Assembly: GCA_052388025.1 (NCBI GenBank)
Contig: JBQTIP010000110.1
Location: 1 to 13,357, forward strand
DNA length: 13,357 bases
Direction of reading: 5' to 3'
Source: JBQTIP01 sp052388025
GTDB taxonomy: Bacteria; Actinomycetota; UBA4738; HRBIN12
Shown one piece after another: positions 6,903-13,357 of the stretch. The translations under genes were made by a program, and so were the position numbers. The first letter of the stretch is position 1. Each line of letters opens with the position of its first letter. Below the pieces are notes generated by a model, which saw only the letters and a list, made by a program, of their open reading frames with translations, ran no database searches and was not told the DNA's origin.

Positions 6903-7357
6903 AGCGTCAGCGCCAACGGGCCCTGCTCGAGCTGGTCCGGCAGATGCCGCTTTCCACACAGCACGAGATCCAGGCCGAGCTGGCCCGGCTGGGCCACGAT
7001 GCCACACAGTCCACCATCTCCCGCGACCTCGAGGAGCTCGGAGCGGTCCGGGTCAGGGATGCCGAGAGCCGCCTCCGGTACGGGCTCCCCACGGACGCGG
7101 CCGCCGGCCTGGGCATCTCCCGCCTCCGGACGCTCGTGGCGGAATTCGTCGTGTCGATCGAGTCGTCGGGAAGCCTCGTGGTGGTCACAACCGTCCCGGG
7201 GGCGGCGGCGGCCGTGGCTGAGGCCCTGGACCACGCCGCGGTTGAGGGCGTTCTCGGCTCCGTGGCCGGCGACAACACCTTCCTCATCGTGGCGCGCGAG
7301 GGCGTGAAGGGAAAGGTGCTGGCGGCCCGACTCCGGGAGATGGGAGGTCTATCGTGA
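6899..7357 (+). CDS. argR: Arginine repressor
   Basis: A 152-residue ArgR of normal length. The N-terminal winged helix-turn-helix includes DATQSTISRDLEELG (34-48), the DNA-recognition segment. The C-terminal hexamerisation and arginine-binding domain ends in GSVAGDNTFLIVARE (120-134), close to the family's GTIAGDDT pattern with Asn in place of the second Asp. With arginine bound, ArgR represses arginine synthesis genes at ARG boxes; the palindrome at 2574-2587 is the obvious candidate target, making the operon self-controlled. The ATG overlaps the argD stop (ATGA), and a strong GGAGGAGG at 6884-6891 lies 7 nt upstream. The frame is open further upstream, but only as an off-frame of argD. Confidence 0.95.
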   Translation: MKRQRQRALLELVRQMPLSTQHEIQAELARLGHDATQSTISRDLEELGAVRVRDAESRLRYGLPTDAAAGLGISRLRTLVAEFVVSIESSGSLVVVTTVPGAAAAVAEALDHAAVEGVLGSVAGDNTFLIVAREGVKGKVLAARLREMGGLS

Positions 7358-10029
7358 GGGTAGCCCTGGCCTACTCGGGCGGGCTCGATACCTCGGTGGC
7401 GGCCGCATGGCTGGCGAAGGAGCGCGGCGACGAGGTGGTCTGCGTCGCCGTGGACGTGGGTCAGCGCCTCGACCGCAATGAGCTGCGAGGACGGGCGGCG
7501 GCGGCCGGAGCTGAGCTTCGCATCGTGGACGCCCGGGCGGAGTTCGTCACGGGCTATTGCTGGCCCGGACTTCATGCGAACGCCCTGTACGAGGGCAAGT
7601 ACCCCCTGGTATCGGCGCTGGCCCGCCCGCTGATCGGCGCGAAGGTCGTAGATGTGGCCCTGGAGGTCGGGGCCTCCGCCGTGGCCCACGGATGCACCGG
7701 GAAGGGCAACGACCAGGTCCGGTTCGAGGCCACCTTCGCCGCGCTCGCCCCCGACCTGGCGATCCTTGCCCCCGTCCGGGAGAACGCGGTGAGCAGGGAA
7801 GAGGCGAGGTCCCTCGCCGACCAGTGGGGGATCCCGATCTCCCACGAGGCGACGGTGTACTCGGTGGACGAGAACCTTTGGGGTCGGACCGTGGAGTGCG
7901 GAGCCCTGGAGGATCCGTGGGCGGAGCCCCCGTCCGACGCCTTCGCGCTGACGACCGATCCCGCCCACGCCCCCGACCTCCCACGGGACGTCGTGGTCAC
8001 GTTCGAGGACGGGATCCCGGTCGCCCTCGATGAGGAGGAGCTCGAGCCGGCGGAGCTGCTGGCGCGACTCACGGACATCGGGGGGCGGCACGGGTTCGGC
8101 CGGGTCGACATGATCGAGAACCGCCTGGTGGGTATCAAGTCGCGGGAGCTGTACGAGGTGCCCGCGGCTCTGGCCCTGATCGCCGCCCACCGTGACCTGG
8201 AGGACCTCACGCTCGAGCGCGAGGTGGCCCACGAGAAGGCGGGGTTGGAGCGGCGGTGGGCGGAACTGGCCTATTACGGCCAGTGGCATGGCCCGCTGCA
8301 CGAGTCCCTGCGGGCCTTCATGGCCTCGACCCAGGAGGGCGTGAGCGGCGACGTACGGCTCCGCTTCCACAAGGGGTCATGCCGGGTGGTGGGCCGGCGC
8401 TCGAACAGGGCGCTGTACGACCTGTCGCTCGCCACCTACGAGGCCGCGGGCGACCGGTTCGATCACCGGCACGCGGAGGGGTTCGTCCGGCTCTGGTCGC
8501 TTCCCCTCCGCACGTGGGCACTCCGCCGGCGGGGAGCATCGCCAGGTGGGTCGCCCACCCCGGAGCGCCGGCCGGTCGAGGTGAGCGCATCAGAATCGCC
8601 CGAACCCGAGCCGGTGGGTGCCGCGGCCGTTCCCGCCGAGACGCCCCTGTGGTCGGGACGGTTCACCCGGGCCCCATCCACCGCAGCCCGCGCGTTCACC
8701 CGCTCGATCGGGTTCGACCTGCGGCTGGCCCCTCATGACGTCCGTGCCACGATCGCCCACGCGGAGGCCCTTCATGAGGCCGGCCTCCTGGAGGAAGAGG
8801 AGGCCTCGGACCTCGCGAAGGAACTCCAGCTCATCGCCGAGGAGATCGAGGCCGGGCGATTCGCCTTCTCGGAGGCGGACGAGGATGTCCACTCCGCCAT
8901 CGAGCGCGCGTTGATCGAGCGGCTTGGGCCCACGGGGGCGAAGATCCACGCCGGGAGGAGCCGGAACGACCTTGTGGTCGCCGACCTTCGCCTGTGGGCC
9001 GTGGAGGCCGCCGGCGGCCTCGCCGAGAAAGCGGCGGCCCTGGCCGAGGCCCTGGCCGATGTGGCCCAAGACAATCGCGGAGCCGTGATGCCGGGATACA
9101 CGCACCTCCAGCGGGCCCAGCCGATCCTCCTCGCCCACCACCTTCTCGCCCACGCGTTTCCGCTCCTCCGCGACGTCGAGCGGCTGCTCCGGGCGCGAGA
9201 TGCCGCCGACGTCTCCCCGCTCGGGGCCGGGGCGCTGGCCGGCTCCACCCTGGCGATCGACCCCGACTCCATCGCCCGACGGCTCGGGTTCTCCCGGACC
9301 TTCGAGAACTCCATCGACGCGGTCTCCGATCGCGACTTCGCCCTGGAGTTCCTGTCGGCTTCCGTGGCGCTGGCGGTCCACCTCTCCCGGCTGGCCGAGG
9401 ACGTCGTGCTGTGGTCGACGGAGGAGTTCGGGTTCGCCCGAGTGGACGAAGGCCAGGTGACGGGCTCCAGCATGATGCCCCACAAGCGGAACCCCGACGT
9501 GGCCGAGCTCACGCGGGGAAAGGCGGGTCGGGTGTTGGGCGATCTGGTGACGCTCGTCACGGTGATGAAGGGCCTGCCCCTCGCCTACAACCGGGACCTC
9601 CAGGAGGACAAGGAGGCGTTGTTCGACGCCGCGGACAACCTGAACGCCGCCCTGCTCGCCATGATCGATCTGGTCGGGAGCCTCGCCTTCGCTCACGAGC
9701 GGATGCGGGAGGCGGCTTCCTCCGGATTCCTCGAGGCCACCGACCTCGCGGAGTATCTGGTCGGGCGAGGGATGCCCTTCCGGGACGCTCACCGGCTGGT
9801 TGGGCAGGCCGTGGCCCAGCTCGAGAAGGAGGGCCGCGATCCCGCCGACCTGTCGGTCGAGGAGTGGCGAACGCACTCGCCCGCGTTCGACGGCGAGCTC
9901 CCCCCGCTCACACCGGATGCCGCGGTGGATCGACGGACCACCCCCGGAGGGACGTCGGGCCCGTCGGTGGACCGCCAGCTCGCTGCGATCCGGGCCCGCC
10001 TGGTGTCTTTCCCGTTCAGACAGAGTTGA
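7354..10029 (+). CDS. Fused argininosuccinate synthase - argininosuccinate lyase (ArgG-ArgH)
   Basis: One uninterrupted 891-codon frame encodes both last steps of arginine synthesis. Residues 1 to about 392 are a complete ArgG: the ATP pyrophosphatase loop AYSGGLDTS (5-13), HGCTGKGNDQVRFE (112-125) and IENRLVGIKSRELYE (254-268), ending in the typical FVRLWSLPLR. Residues about 393-429 are a Pro/Glu/Ser/Ala-rich linker. Residues 430-891 are a complete ArgH: WSGRF (433-437), HAGRSRNDL (532-540), PGYTHLQ (580-586) and the signature GSSMMPHKRNPD (704-715). The product would make argininosuccinate from citrulline, aspartate and ATP, then split it to arginine and fumarate. The GTG start overlaps the argR stop (GTGA), with GGGAGG 6 nt upstream. 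An in-frame GTG at 8581 sits in a GTGA inside the linker and could be the relic of a former argH start; it has no well-placed ribosome binding site. A sequencing frameshift remains possible. Confidence 0.93.
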   Translation: MRVALAYSGGLDTSVAAAWLAKERGDEVVCVAVDVGQRLDRNELRGRAAAAGAELRIVDARAEFVTGYCWPGLHANALYEGKYPLVSALARPLIGAKVVDVALEVGASAVAHGCTGKGNDQVRFEATFAALAPDLAILAPVRENAVSREEARSLADQWGIPISHEATVYSVDENLWGRTVECGALEDPWAEPPSDAFALTTDPAHAPDLPRDVVVTFEDGIPVALDEEELEPAELLARLTDIGGRHGFGRVDMIENRLVGIKSRELYEVPAALALIAAHRDLEDLTLEREVAHEKAGLERRWAELAYYGQWHGPLHESLRAFMASTQEGVSGDVRLRFHKGSCRVVGRRSNRALYDLSLATYEAAGDRFDHRHAEGFVRLWSLPLRTWALRRRGASPGGSPTPERRPVEVSASESPEPEPVGAAAVPAETPLWSGRFTRAPSTAARAFTRSIGFDLRLAPHDVRATIAHAEALHEAGLLEEEEASDLAKELQLIAEEIEAGRFAFSEADEDVHSAIERALIERLGPTGAKIHAGRSRNDLVVADLRLWAVEAAGGLAEKAAALAEALADVAQDNRGAVMPGYTHLQRAQPILLAHHLLAHAFPLLRDVERLLRARDAADVSPLGAGALAGSTLAIDPDSIARRLGFSRTFENSIDAVSDRDFALEFLSASVALAVHLSRLAEDVVLWSTEEFGFARVDEGQVTGSSMMPHKRNPDVAELTRGKAGRVLGDLVTLVTVMKGLPLAYNRDLQEDKEALFDAADNLNAALLAMIDLVGSLAFAHERMREAASSGFLEATDLAEYLVGRGMPFRDAHRLVGQAVAQLEKEGRDPADLSVEEWRTHSPAFDGELPPLTPDAAVDRRTTPGGTSGPSVDRQLAAIRARLVSFPFRQS

Positions 10030-10047
10030 TCGAGACGCCGCGGGCGC

Positions 10048-10061
10048 TAGGGAGATCCCTA
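10048..10061. terminator. Short hairpin between convergent genes
   Basis: TAGGG-AGAT-CCCTA forms a 5-bp stem with a 4-nt loop, 19 nt after the argGH stop and within the 79-bp gap between two convergent genes. It has no T-tract, so it would be a weak or factor-assisted terminator at best. Confidence 0.3.
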
Positions 10062-10077
10062 CCGGACCCGACTCCAC

Positions 10078-10097
10078 GCAGCACGTTCTGGTGCTGC
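10078..10097. terminator. Candidate bidirectional terminator hairpin
   Basis: GCAGCAC and GTGCTGC arms (7 bp, perfect) enclose a 6-nt GTTCTG loop. The hairpin lies 12 nt beyond the menE stop and 49 nt beyond the argGH stop, in the only gap between these convergent genes. No T-run follows on either strand, so the terminator role is inferred from position and symmetry. Confidence 0.4.
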
Positions 10098-10108
10098 TGC
10101 CGGCCTGC

Positions 10109-11284
10109 TCAGGGGCCCGGTCCGAGCGCGAATCGGCGGAGCTTCCCGGATGCCGTGCGGGGCAGGCGTTCGACGAGCACCAGCTCGCGGGGGGCTTTGT
10201 ATCGGGGGAGACTCTCTGCGGCGCGGGTCCGGACCTCGTCGAGGGTTGGCGGGGAGTGTGGGTCGGACGGAACGACGAAGGCCACGACTCTCGTACCCCA
10301 CTCGGGATCGGCCCGCCCGGCCACCGCGACGTGGGCGACGGCGGGGTGGCCGCGGAGTGCGGCCTCGACTTCTTCAGGCCACACCTTCTCCCCGCCGGTG
10401 ATGATGAGGTCGTCGAGCCGCCCGTCCACGAGTAGGTGGCCGTCGGCTGCGACGGACCCGGCGTCGCCCGTCCTCAGCCAGCCGTCGGGCATGAAGGCGG
10501 CGTCGGTGGTCCCGAGGTCGTCGCGGTACCCGGACATGAGCGTCGGGCCCAGGAGCTCGATCTCCTCGTCCTCGCCGATGCGCACGCGCGTTCCGCCGAA
10601 CGGCCGGCCGTCGTAGATCACGCCGCCGCAGCTCTCGGTCAGCCCGTAGGTCTCGACGATGCGCGCGCCGGCCCGTTCCGCGCGAGCGCGGAGCTCCGCT
10701 GGGAGCTGGGCCCCGCCGACCAGGATTGCTTGGAAGGGCGTGAGGTCGATGCCGGCCTCCAGAAGCCGGGCGAGCATCGTGGGAACGACAGAGGTGTAGG
10801 CGACGTCCCGCTCGTCGGAGACCGCTGCGGGATCGAACCGCTCGCGGATCACAACCGGAGCTCCCGTAAGCACCGACCGGAGCACGACGAGCAGTCCGCC
10901 GATGTGCGCGAGCGGCAGGCAGGACAGCCATGGCTCGCCGGGGTCGGCGCGGAGCTTCCGCGTCGAGCCTTCCACCGCCGCCTCGACGGCGGCTCGGGAA
11001 AGCTCGACGAGCTTCGGCTCCCCTCCAGTTCCCGACGTCGCGATCAATGAAGCGGTGTCCGGACGTACCGGGATTCCGTCGATGCGAGTCCGGCCACCGG
11101 CGTCGATCACGAGTGTCGGCCGGGAGCGGGCGATGAGCTCCTCGGTGCCACGGGGAGTCAACCGGTGGTCGATGGGGAAGAGGGCGGCGCCCGCATCCCA
11201 TACCTCTTTGACGATGCCCGGCCAGGCGGGGCCGGGAGGCAGGATGACGGCCACCAGGTCGGTCGGGTTCACGCGCGGTCCCAC
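10109..11284 (-). CDS. menE: o-Succinylbenzoate-CoA ligase
   Basis: A 391-residue member of the adenylate-forming acyl-CoA ligase family. It would activate o-succinylbenzoate with ATP and CoA, making the substrate for MenB. ATSGTGGEPKLVELS (82-96) is the phosphate-binding loop, YGLTES (213-218) the adenylate motif, DGWLRTGD (267-274) binds ribose, and GRLDDLIITGGEKVWPEEVE (288-307) is the hinge. The conserved lysine is Lys381 in PRTASGK. The specific MenE call comes mostly from the divergent menB-menA-menD neighbours and the compact length; family motifs alone would allow another acyl-CoA ligase. The GTG at 11284-11282 is chosen. A second in-frame GTG at 11272 is possible, and neither has a strong ribosome binding site. 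The 3' end converges on the arg operon. Confidence 0.85.
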   Translation of the reverse strand: MGPRVNPTDLVAVILPPGPAWPGIVKEVWDAGAALFPIDHRLTPRGTEELIARSRPTLVIDAGGRTRIDGIPVRPDTASLIATSGTGGEPKLVELSRAAVEAAVEGSTRKLRADPGEPWLSCLPLAHIGGLLVVLRSVLTGAPVVIRERFDPAAVSDERDVAYTSVVPTMLARLLEAGIDLTPFQAILVGGAQLPAELRARAERAGARIVETYGLTESCGGVIYDGRPFGGTRVRIGEDEEIELLGPTLMSGYRDDLGTTDAAFMPDGWLRTGDAGSVAADGHLLVDGRLDDLIITGGEKVWPEEVEAALRGHPAVAHVAVAGRADPEWGTRVVAFVVPSDPHSPPTLDEVRTRAAESLPRYKAPRELVLVERLPRTASGKLRRFALGPGP

Positions 11285-11296
11285 ATCGGCTAGGCT
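11268..11296 (+). promoter_or_regulatory. Candidate menB-menA-menD promoter
   Basis: TTCACG (11268-11273) and TAGGCT (11291-11296) are 17 bp apart and resemble -35 and -10 boxes. Transcription would start near 11303, giving a leader of about 34 nt. The -35 would overlap the first codons of menE. The -10 lies within a GCTAG-G-CTAGC inverted repeat (11289-11299). The match is modest, so this is tentative. Confidence 0.3.
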
Positions 11297-11309
11297 AGCT
11301 CAATCGTGT

Positions 11310-11321
11310 GAGCGCGCGCTC
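11310..11321. promoter_or_regulatory. Perfect 12-bp palindrome before menB
   Basis: GAGCGCGCGCTC reads the same on both strands and ends 1 nt before the menB ribosome binding site AGGAG (11323-11327). It lies in the 52-bp gap between the divergent menE and menB starts. It could be an operator or an RNA or DNA structural element. I do not recognise the matching regulator. Confidence 0.35.
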
Positions 11322-11336
11322 TAGGAGTGAATAGTC

Positions 11337-12149
11337 ATGGATTGGACTCGTTCCGGCGACTACCAGGACATCAGGTACGAGACCGCCGAAGGGATCGCGA
11401 AGATCACGATCAACCGCCCGGAGGTCCGCAACGCATTCCGGCCCCTCACCGTGGTCGAGATGGGGCGCGCGTTCGACTCTGCGCGCGACGACCCGTCGAC
11501 CGGGGTGGTGATCCTCGCTGGGGAGGGTACCGAGGCATTCTGCTCGGGAGGGGACCAGCGGGTTCGGGGCGACGACGGGTACGTCGACGAGCGGGGGATC
11601 GGGCGGCTGAACGTGCTCGATCTGCAGATCCAGATCCGGCGGCTCCCGAAGCCGGTCGTCGCGATGGTCGCCGGGTACGCCATCGGCGGGGGCCACGTCT
11701 TGCACCTCGTGTGCGACCTCACGATCGCCGCCGAGAACGCCGTGTTCGGCCAGACCGGCCCGAGGGTGGGCTCGTTCGACGGCGGGTACGGCATGGGGCT
11801 GCTCGCGCGCACGATCGGGGCGAAGCGCGCGAAGGAGATCTGGTTCCTCTGCCGGCGGTACGACGCGCAGACGGCACTCGACTGGGGGCTCGTGAACGCC
11901 GTCGTGCCGCTCGAGCGGCTGGAGGAGGAGACCGTCGCCTGGTGCCGGGAGATGCTCCGGATGAGCCCGCTCGCGCTCCGCCTGCTGAAGGCCGGGTTCA
12001 ACGCCGACACCGACGGGCTCGCGGGAATCCAGCAGATGGCCGGCGACGCCACGCTCCTTTACTACATGTCCGAGGAGGCGCAGGAGGGCCGAGACGCGTA
12101 CGTGGGCAAGCGCGACCCCGACTTCTCGCGGTTCCCGAAGCGGCCGTGA
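11337..12149 (+). CDS. menB: 1,4-Dihydroxy-2-naphthoyl-CoA synthase
   Basis: A 270-residue crotonase-fold enzyme that closes o-succinylbenzoyl-CoA into the naphthoquinone ring. Family landmarks include FCSGGDQRVRG (68-78), AIGGGHVLH (115-123, oxyanion hole), GQTGPRVGSFDGGYG (138-152) and KEIWFLCRRYDA (166-177). Crotonase relatives lack the SFDGGYG and FCSGGDQ combination, so the MenB call is firm. Position 141 is Gly (QTG), as in the Escherichia coli enzyme that uses bicarbonate as catalytic base, and not the Asp found in mycobacterial MenB. The ATG follows AGGAG at 9-nt spacing. The stop overlaps menA (GTGA). Confidence 0.95.
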   Translation: MDWTRSGDYQDIRYETAEGIAKITINRPEVRNAFRPLTVVEMGRAFDSARDDPSTGVVILAGEGTEAFCSGGDQRVRGDDGYVDERGIGRLNVLDLQIQIRRLPKPVVAMVAGYAIGGGHVLHLVCDLTIAAENAVFGQTGPRVGSFDGGYGMGLLARTIGAKRAKEIWFLCRRYDAQTALDWGLVNAVVPLERLEEETVAWCREMLRMSPLALRLLKAGFNADTDGLAGIQQMAGDATLLYYMSEEAQEGRDAYVGKRDPDFSRFPKRP

Positions 12150-13042
12150 GCTCGCTCGCCGTCTGGTGGCGAGGGGCTCGCCCGCGGACGCTCGGCGCCG
12201 GTCTCGTGCCCGTTGTCGTCGGAACGGCCGCCGCCGGCTCGGCGATCCCTTGGCGGCTCGTCGCGGCGCTCGTTGTAGCGGTAGGCCTGCAGGCGGGCGT
12301 GAACTACGCGAACGACTACTTCGACGGGGTCCGCGGCGTCGACACCGGCGAGCGGCTGGGGCCACCCAGGCTTACCTCGTCGGGAACGGCGTCGCCGCGG
12401 GCGGTGGCCGTCGCGGCGCTCGTCGCGATCGGCGTCGCCGGCGTCGCGGGGCTTGCGCTCGCGATCGCGACGACGCTATGGATCATCCCGATCGGCGCTG
12501 TGGCCATGGCTGCCCTGGCGCTTTACTCCGGCGGCCCACGCCCCTACGCGGCGCTCGGGCTCGGCGAGGCGATGGTGTTCCTCTTCTTCGGGGTGATGGC
12601 CGTCTGCGGCAGCGCGTACGTCCAGGTGGAGACGATCCCGGCCGCGGCGTGGTGGTGCTCGGGCTCGACGGGGCTGCTCGCTGTGGCGATCCTCGTGACG
12701 AACAACCTGCGCGACATCCCGACCGACGAGGCGGCGGGCAAGCGCACGCTCGCGGTGCGGCTCGGCGACCGGCGGACACGCCGGCTCTATCGCGTGATCG
12801 TGGTTGCAGCTTTCGCGGCGATCCCGCTGGGCGTGGCGACCTTCATCGTGAACGAGCGAGCCGGGATCACGCAGTGGTCGCTGTTCGGCCTGGCGGCCTG
12901 GCCGCTCGCGATCAGGCCGATGGAGCAGGTGGGGAAGGCGCATGGCCGCGACCTCGTCCCCGTCCTCACCGGGACCGCCGCGACCCACGCCGCCTGTGGC
13001 CTGCTGCTCGCGCTCGGGCTCGTCCTGTCGCACACGGTATGA
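12146..13042 (+). CDS. menA: 1,4-Dihydroxy-2-naphthoate polyprenyltransferase
   Basis: A 298-residue UbiA-family integral membrane enzyme that attaches the polyprenyl tail to 1,4-dihydroxy-2-naphthoate, giving demethylmenaquinone. The first Asp-rich motif NYANDYFDG (53-61) and the second NNLRDIPTDEAAGKRT (186-201) bind the Mg-diphosphate. About eight to nine hydrophobic segments are visible, roughly at 17-30, 36-52, 84-110, 111-128, 137-155, 172-186, 214-236, 243-256 and 276-298. The GTG start sits in a GTGA overlap with menB and lacks a strong ribosome binding site, so it probably relies on translational coupling. The frame is open upstream through menB, but without homology. Confidence 0.94.
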   Translation: MSSLAVWWRGARPRTLGAGLVPVVVGTAAAGSAIPWRLVAALVVAVGLQAGVNYANDYFDGVRGVDTGERLGPPRLTSSGTASPRAVAVAALVAIGVAGVAGLALAIATTLWIIPIGAVAMAALALYSGGPRPYAALGLGEAMVFLFFGVMAVCGSAYVQVETIPAAAWWCSGSTGLLAVAILVTNNLRDIPTDEAAGKRTLAVRLGDRRTRRLYRVIVVAAFAAIPLGVATFIVNERAGITQWSLFGLAAWPLAIRPMEQVGKAHGRDLVPVLTGTAATHAACGLLLALGLVLSHTV

Positions 13043-13357
13043 GCGAGGGCGACGTCGCGCTCGCGTGCGTGTCGTCGCTGGTAGACGAGCTCGTCCTCGG
13101 AGGCATGACCGACGCCTGCCTGTCTCCGGGATCGCGCTCGACCTCGATCGCGCTGGCCTTGGCGCGCCATCCGGGGGTGCGCGTGCACGTCCATCTGGAC
13201 GAGCGGGCATCGGCGTTCTTCGCACTCGGTCTCGCGAAGTCGACCGGCCGCCCCGTGGCCGTCGCCTGCACGTCCGGGACCGCGGCGGCGAACTTTCTCC
13301 CCGCGGTCATCGAGGCCTCGATGTCGCGCCTGCCGCTCGTTCTCCTGACCGCCGACC
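13039..13357 (+). CDS. menD: SEPHCHC synthase MenD (5' part only)
   Basis: 106 codons are visible before the right edge; the full enzyme is about 500-570 residues. MenD is a thiamine-diphosphate enzyme that joins isochorismate and 2-oxoglutarate, the first committed step of classical menaquinone synthesis. The visible part is the N-terminal cofactor-pyrimidine domain. LSPGSRSTSIALALARHP (28-45) is the substrate-binding SPGSR segment, and Glu55 in LDERASAFFALG is the catalytic glutamate that activates the cofactor. CTSGTAAANFLPAVIEA (77-93) is characteristic. The ATG overlaps the menA stop (ATGA) with no clear ribosome binding site, again suggesting coupling. Confidence 0.95.
   Translation, partial: MSEGDVALACVSSLVDELVLGGMTDACLSPGSRSTSIALALARHPGVRVHVHLDERASAFFALGLAKSTGRPVAVACTSGTAAANFLPAVIEASMSRLPLVLLTAD

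Noticed and set aside
5436..10077. Several long minus-strand open frames (for example 5436-7007, 6907-8370 and 8590-10077).
   Set aside because: They are antisense to well-supported arg genes, have low-complexity composition typical of GC-rich shadow frames, and resemble no family I know.
11327..13042. A 571-codon frame ending with menA, suggesting a MenB-MenA fusion.
   Set aside because: Before 12146 this frame is an arginine-rich off-frame of menB. menB is intact in its own frame and overlaps menA by 4 nt.
1..13357. tRNA or rRNA genes, CRISPR arrays, insertion sequences or attachment sites.
   Set aside because: No cloverleaf, spaced repeat array, transposase-like protein or terminal inverted repeat was seen; nearly all of the window is occupied by core metabolic genes.

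Overview
The window is a very GC-rich, densely coded bacterial chromosomal segment. GTG and TTG starts are common, most coding junctions inside operons overlap by 4 nt, and most arg-operon genes have strong GGAGG-type ribosome binding sites. The gene sets and their order point to Actinomycetota, probably an uncultured or deep-branching member. They include trxB-trxA-peptidoglycan amidase, arg C-J-B-D-R-G/H, and a classical menaquinone cluster. This assignment rests on synteny and composition; I could not run a taxonomic search. I see no mobile elements, CRISPR arrays, tRNA or rRNA genes.

Region 1 (1-2386, minus strand) holds trxB, trxA and a CwlM-like N-acetylmuramoyl-L-alanine amidase that runs off the left edge. 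TrxB reduces TrxA with NADPH. The amidase has two N-terminal peptidoglycan-binding domains and no visible signal peptide. The trxB-trxA gap can fold into a long-range stem next to the trxA ribosome binding site.

Region 2 (2387-2615) is the divergent control region between trxB and argC. It contains a perfect 14-bp palindrome, TGCAT-N4-ATGCA, that fits the ArgR operator pattern and overlaps a candidate -35 box.

Region 3 (2616-10029, plus strand) is an arginine biosynthesis operon: argC, argJ, argB, argD, argR and a single 891-codon gene encoding argininosuccinate synthase fused to argininosuccinate lyase. Every junction is a 4-nt overlap. ArgC, ArgJ, ArgB and ArgD make ornithine by the cyclic acetyl route. 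The fused protein would turn citrulline plus aspartate into arginine plus fumarate. Ornithine carbamoyltransferase (argF), which commonly sits between argD and argR in actinobacteria, is absent. The ArgG-ArgH fusion is the most unusual item in the window.

Region 4 (10030-13357) is the menaquinone block. menE is on the minus strand, convergent with the arg operon. A short divergent promoter region with two palindromes separates it from menB-menA-menD on the plus strand; menD is cut by the right edge. These genes convert isochorismate-derived o-succinylbenzoate to demethylmenaquinone. Except for the fusion and the missing argF, most of the window is ordinary core metabolism. I did not find a convincing wholly new system.
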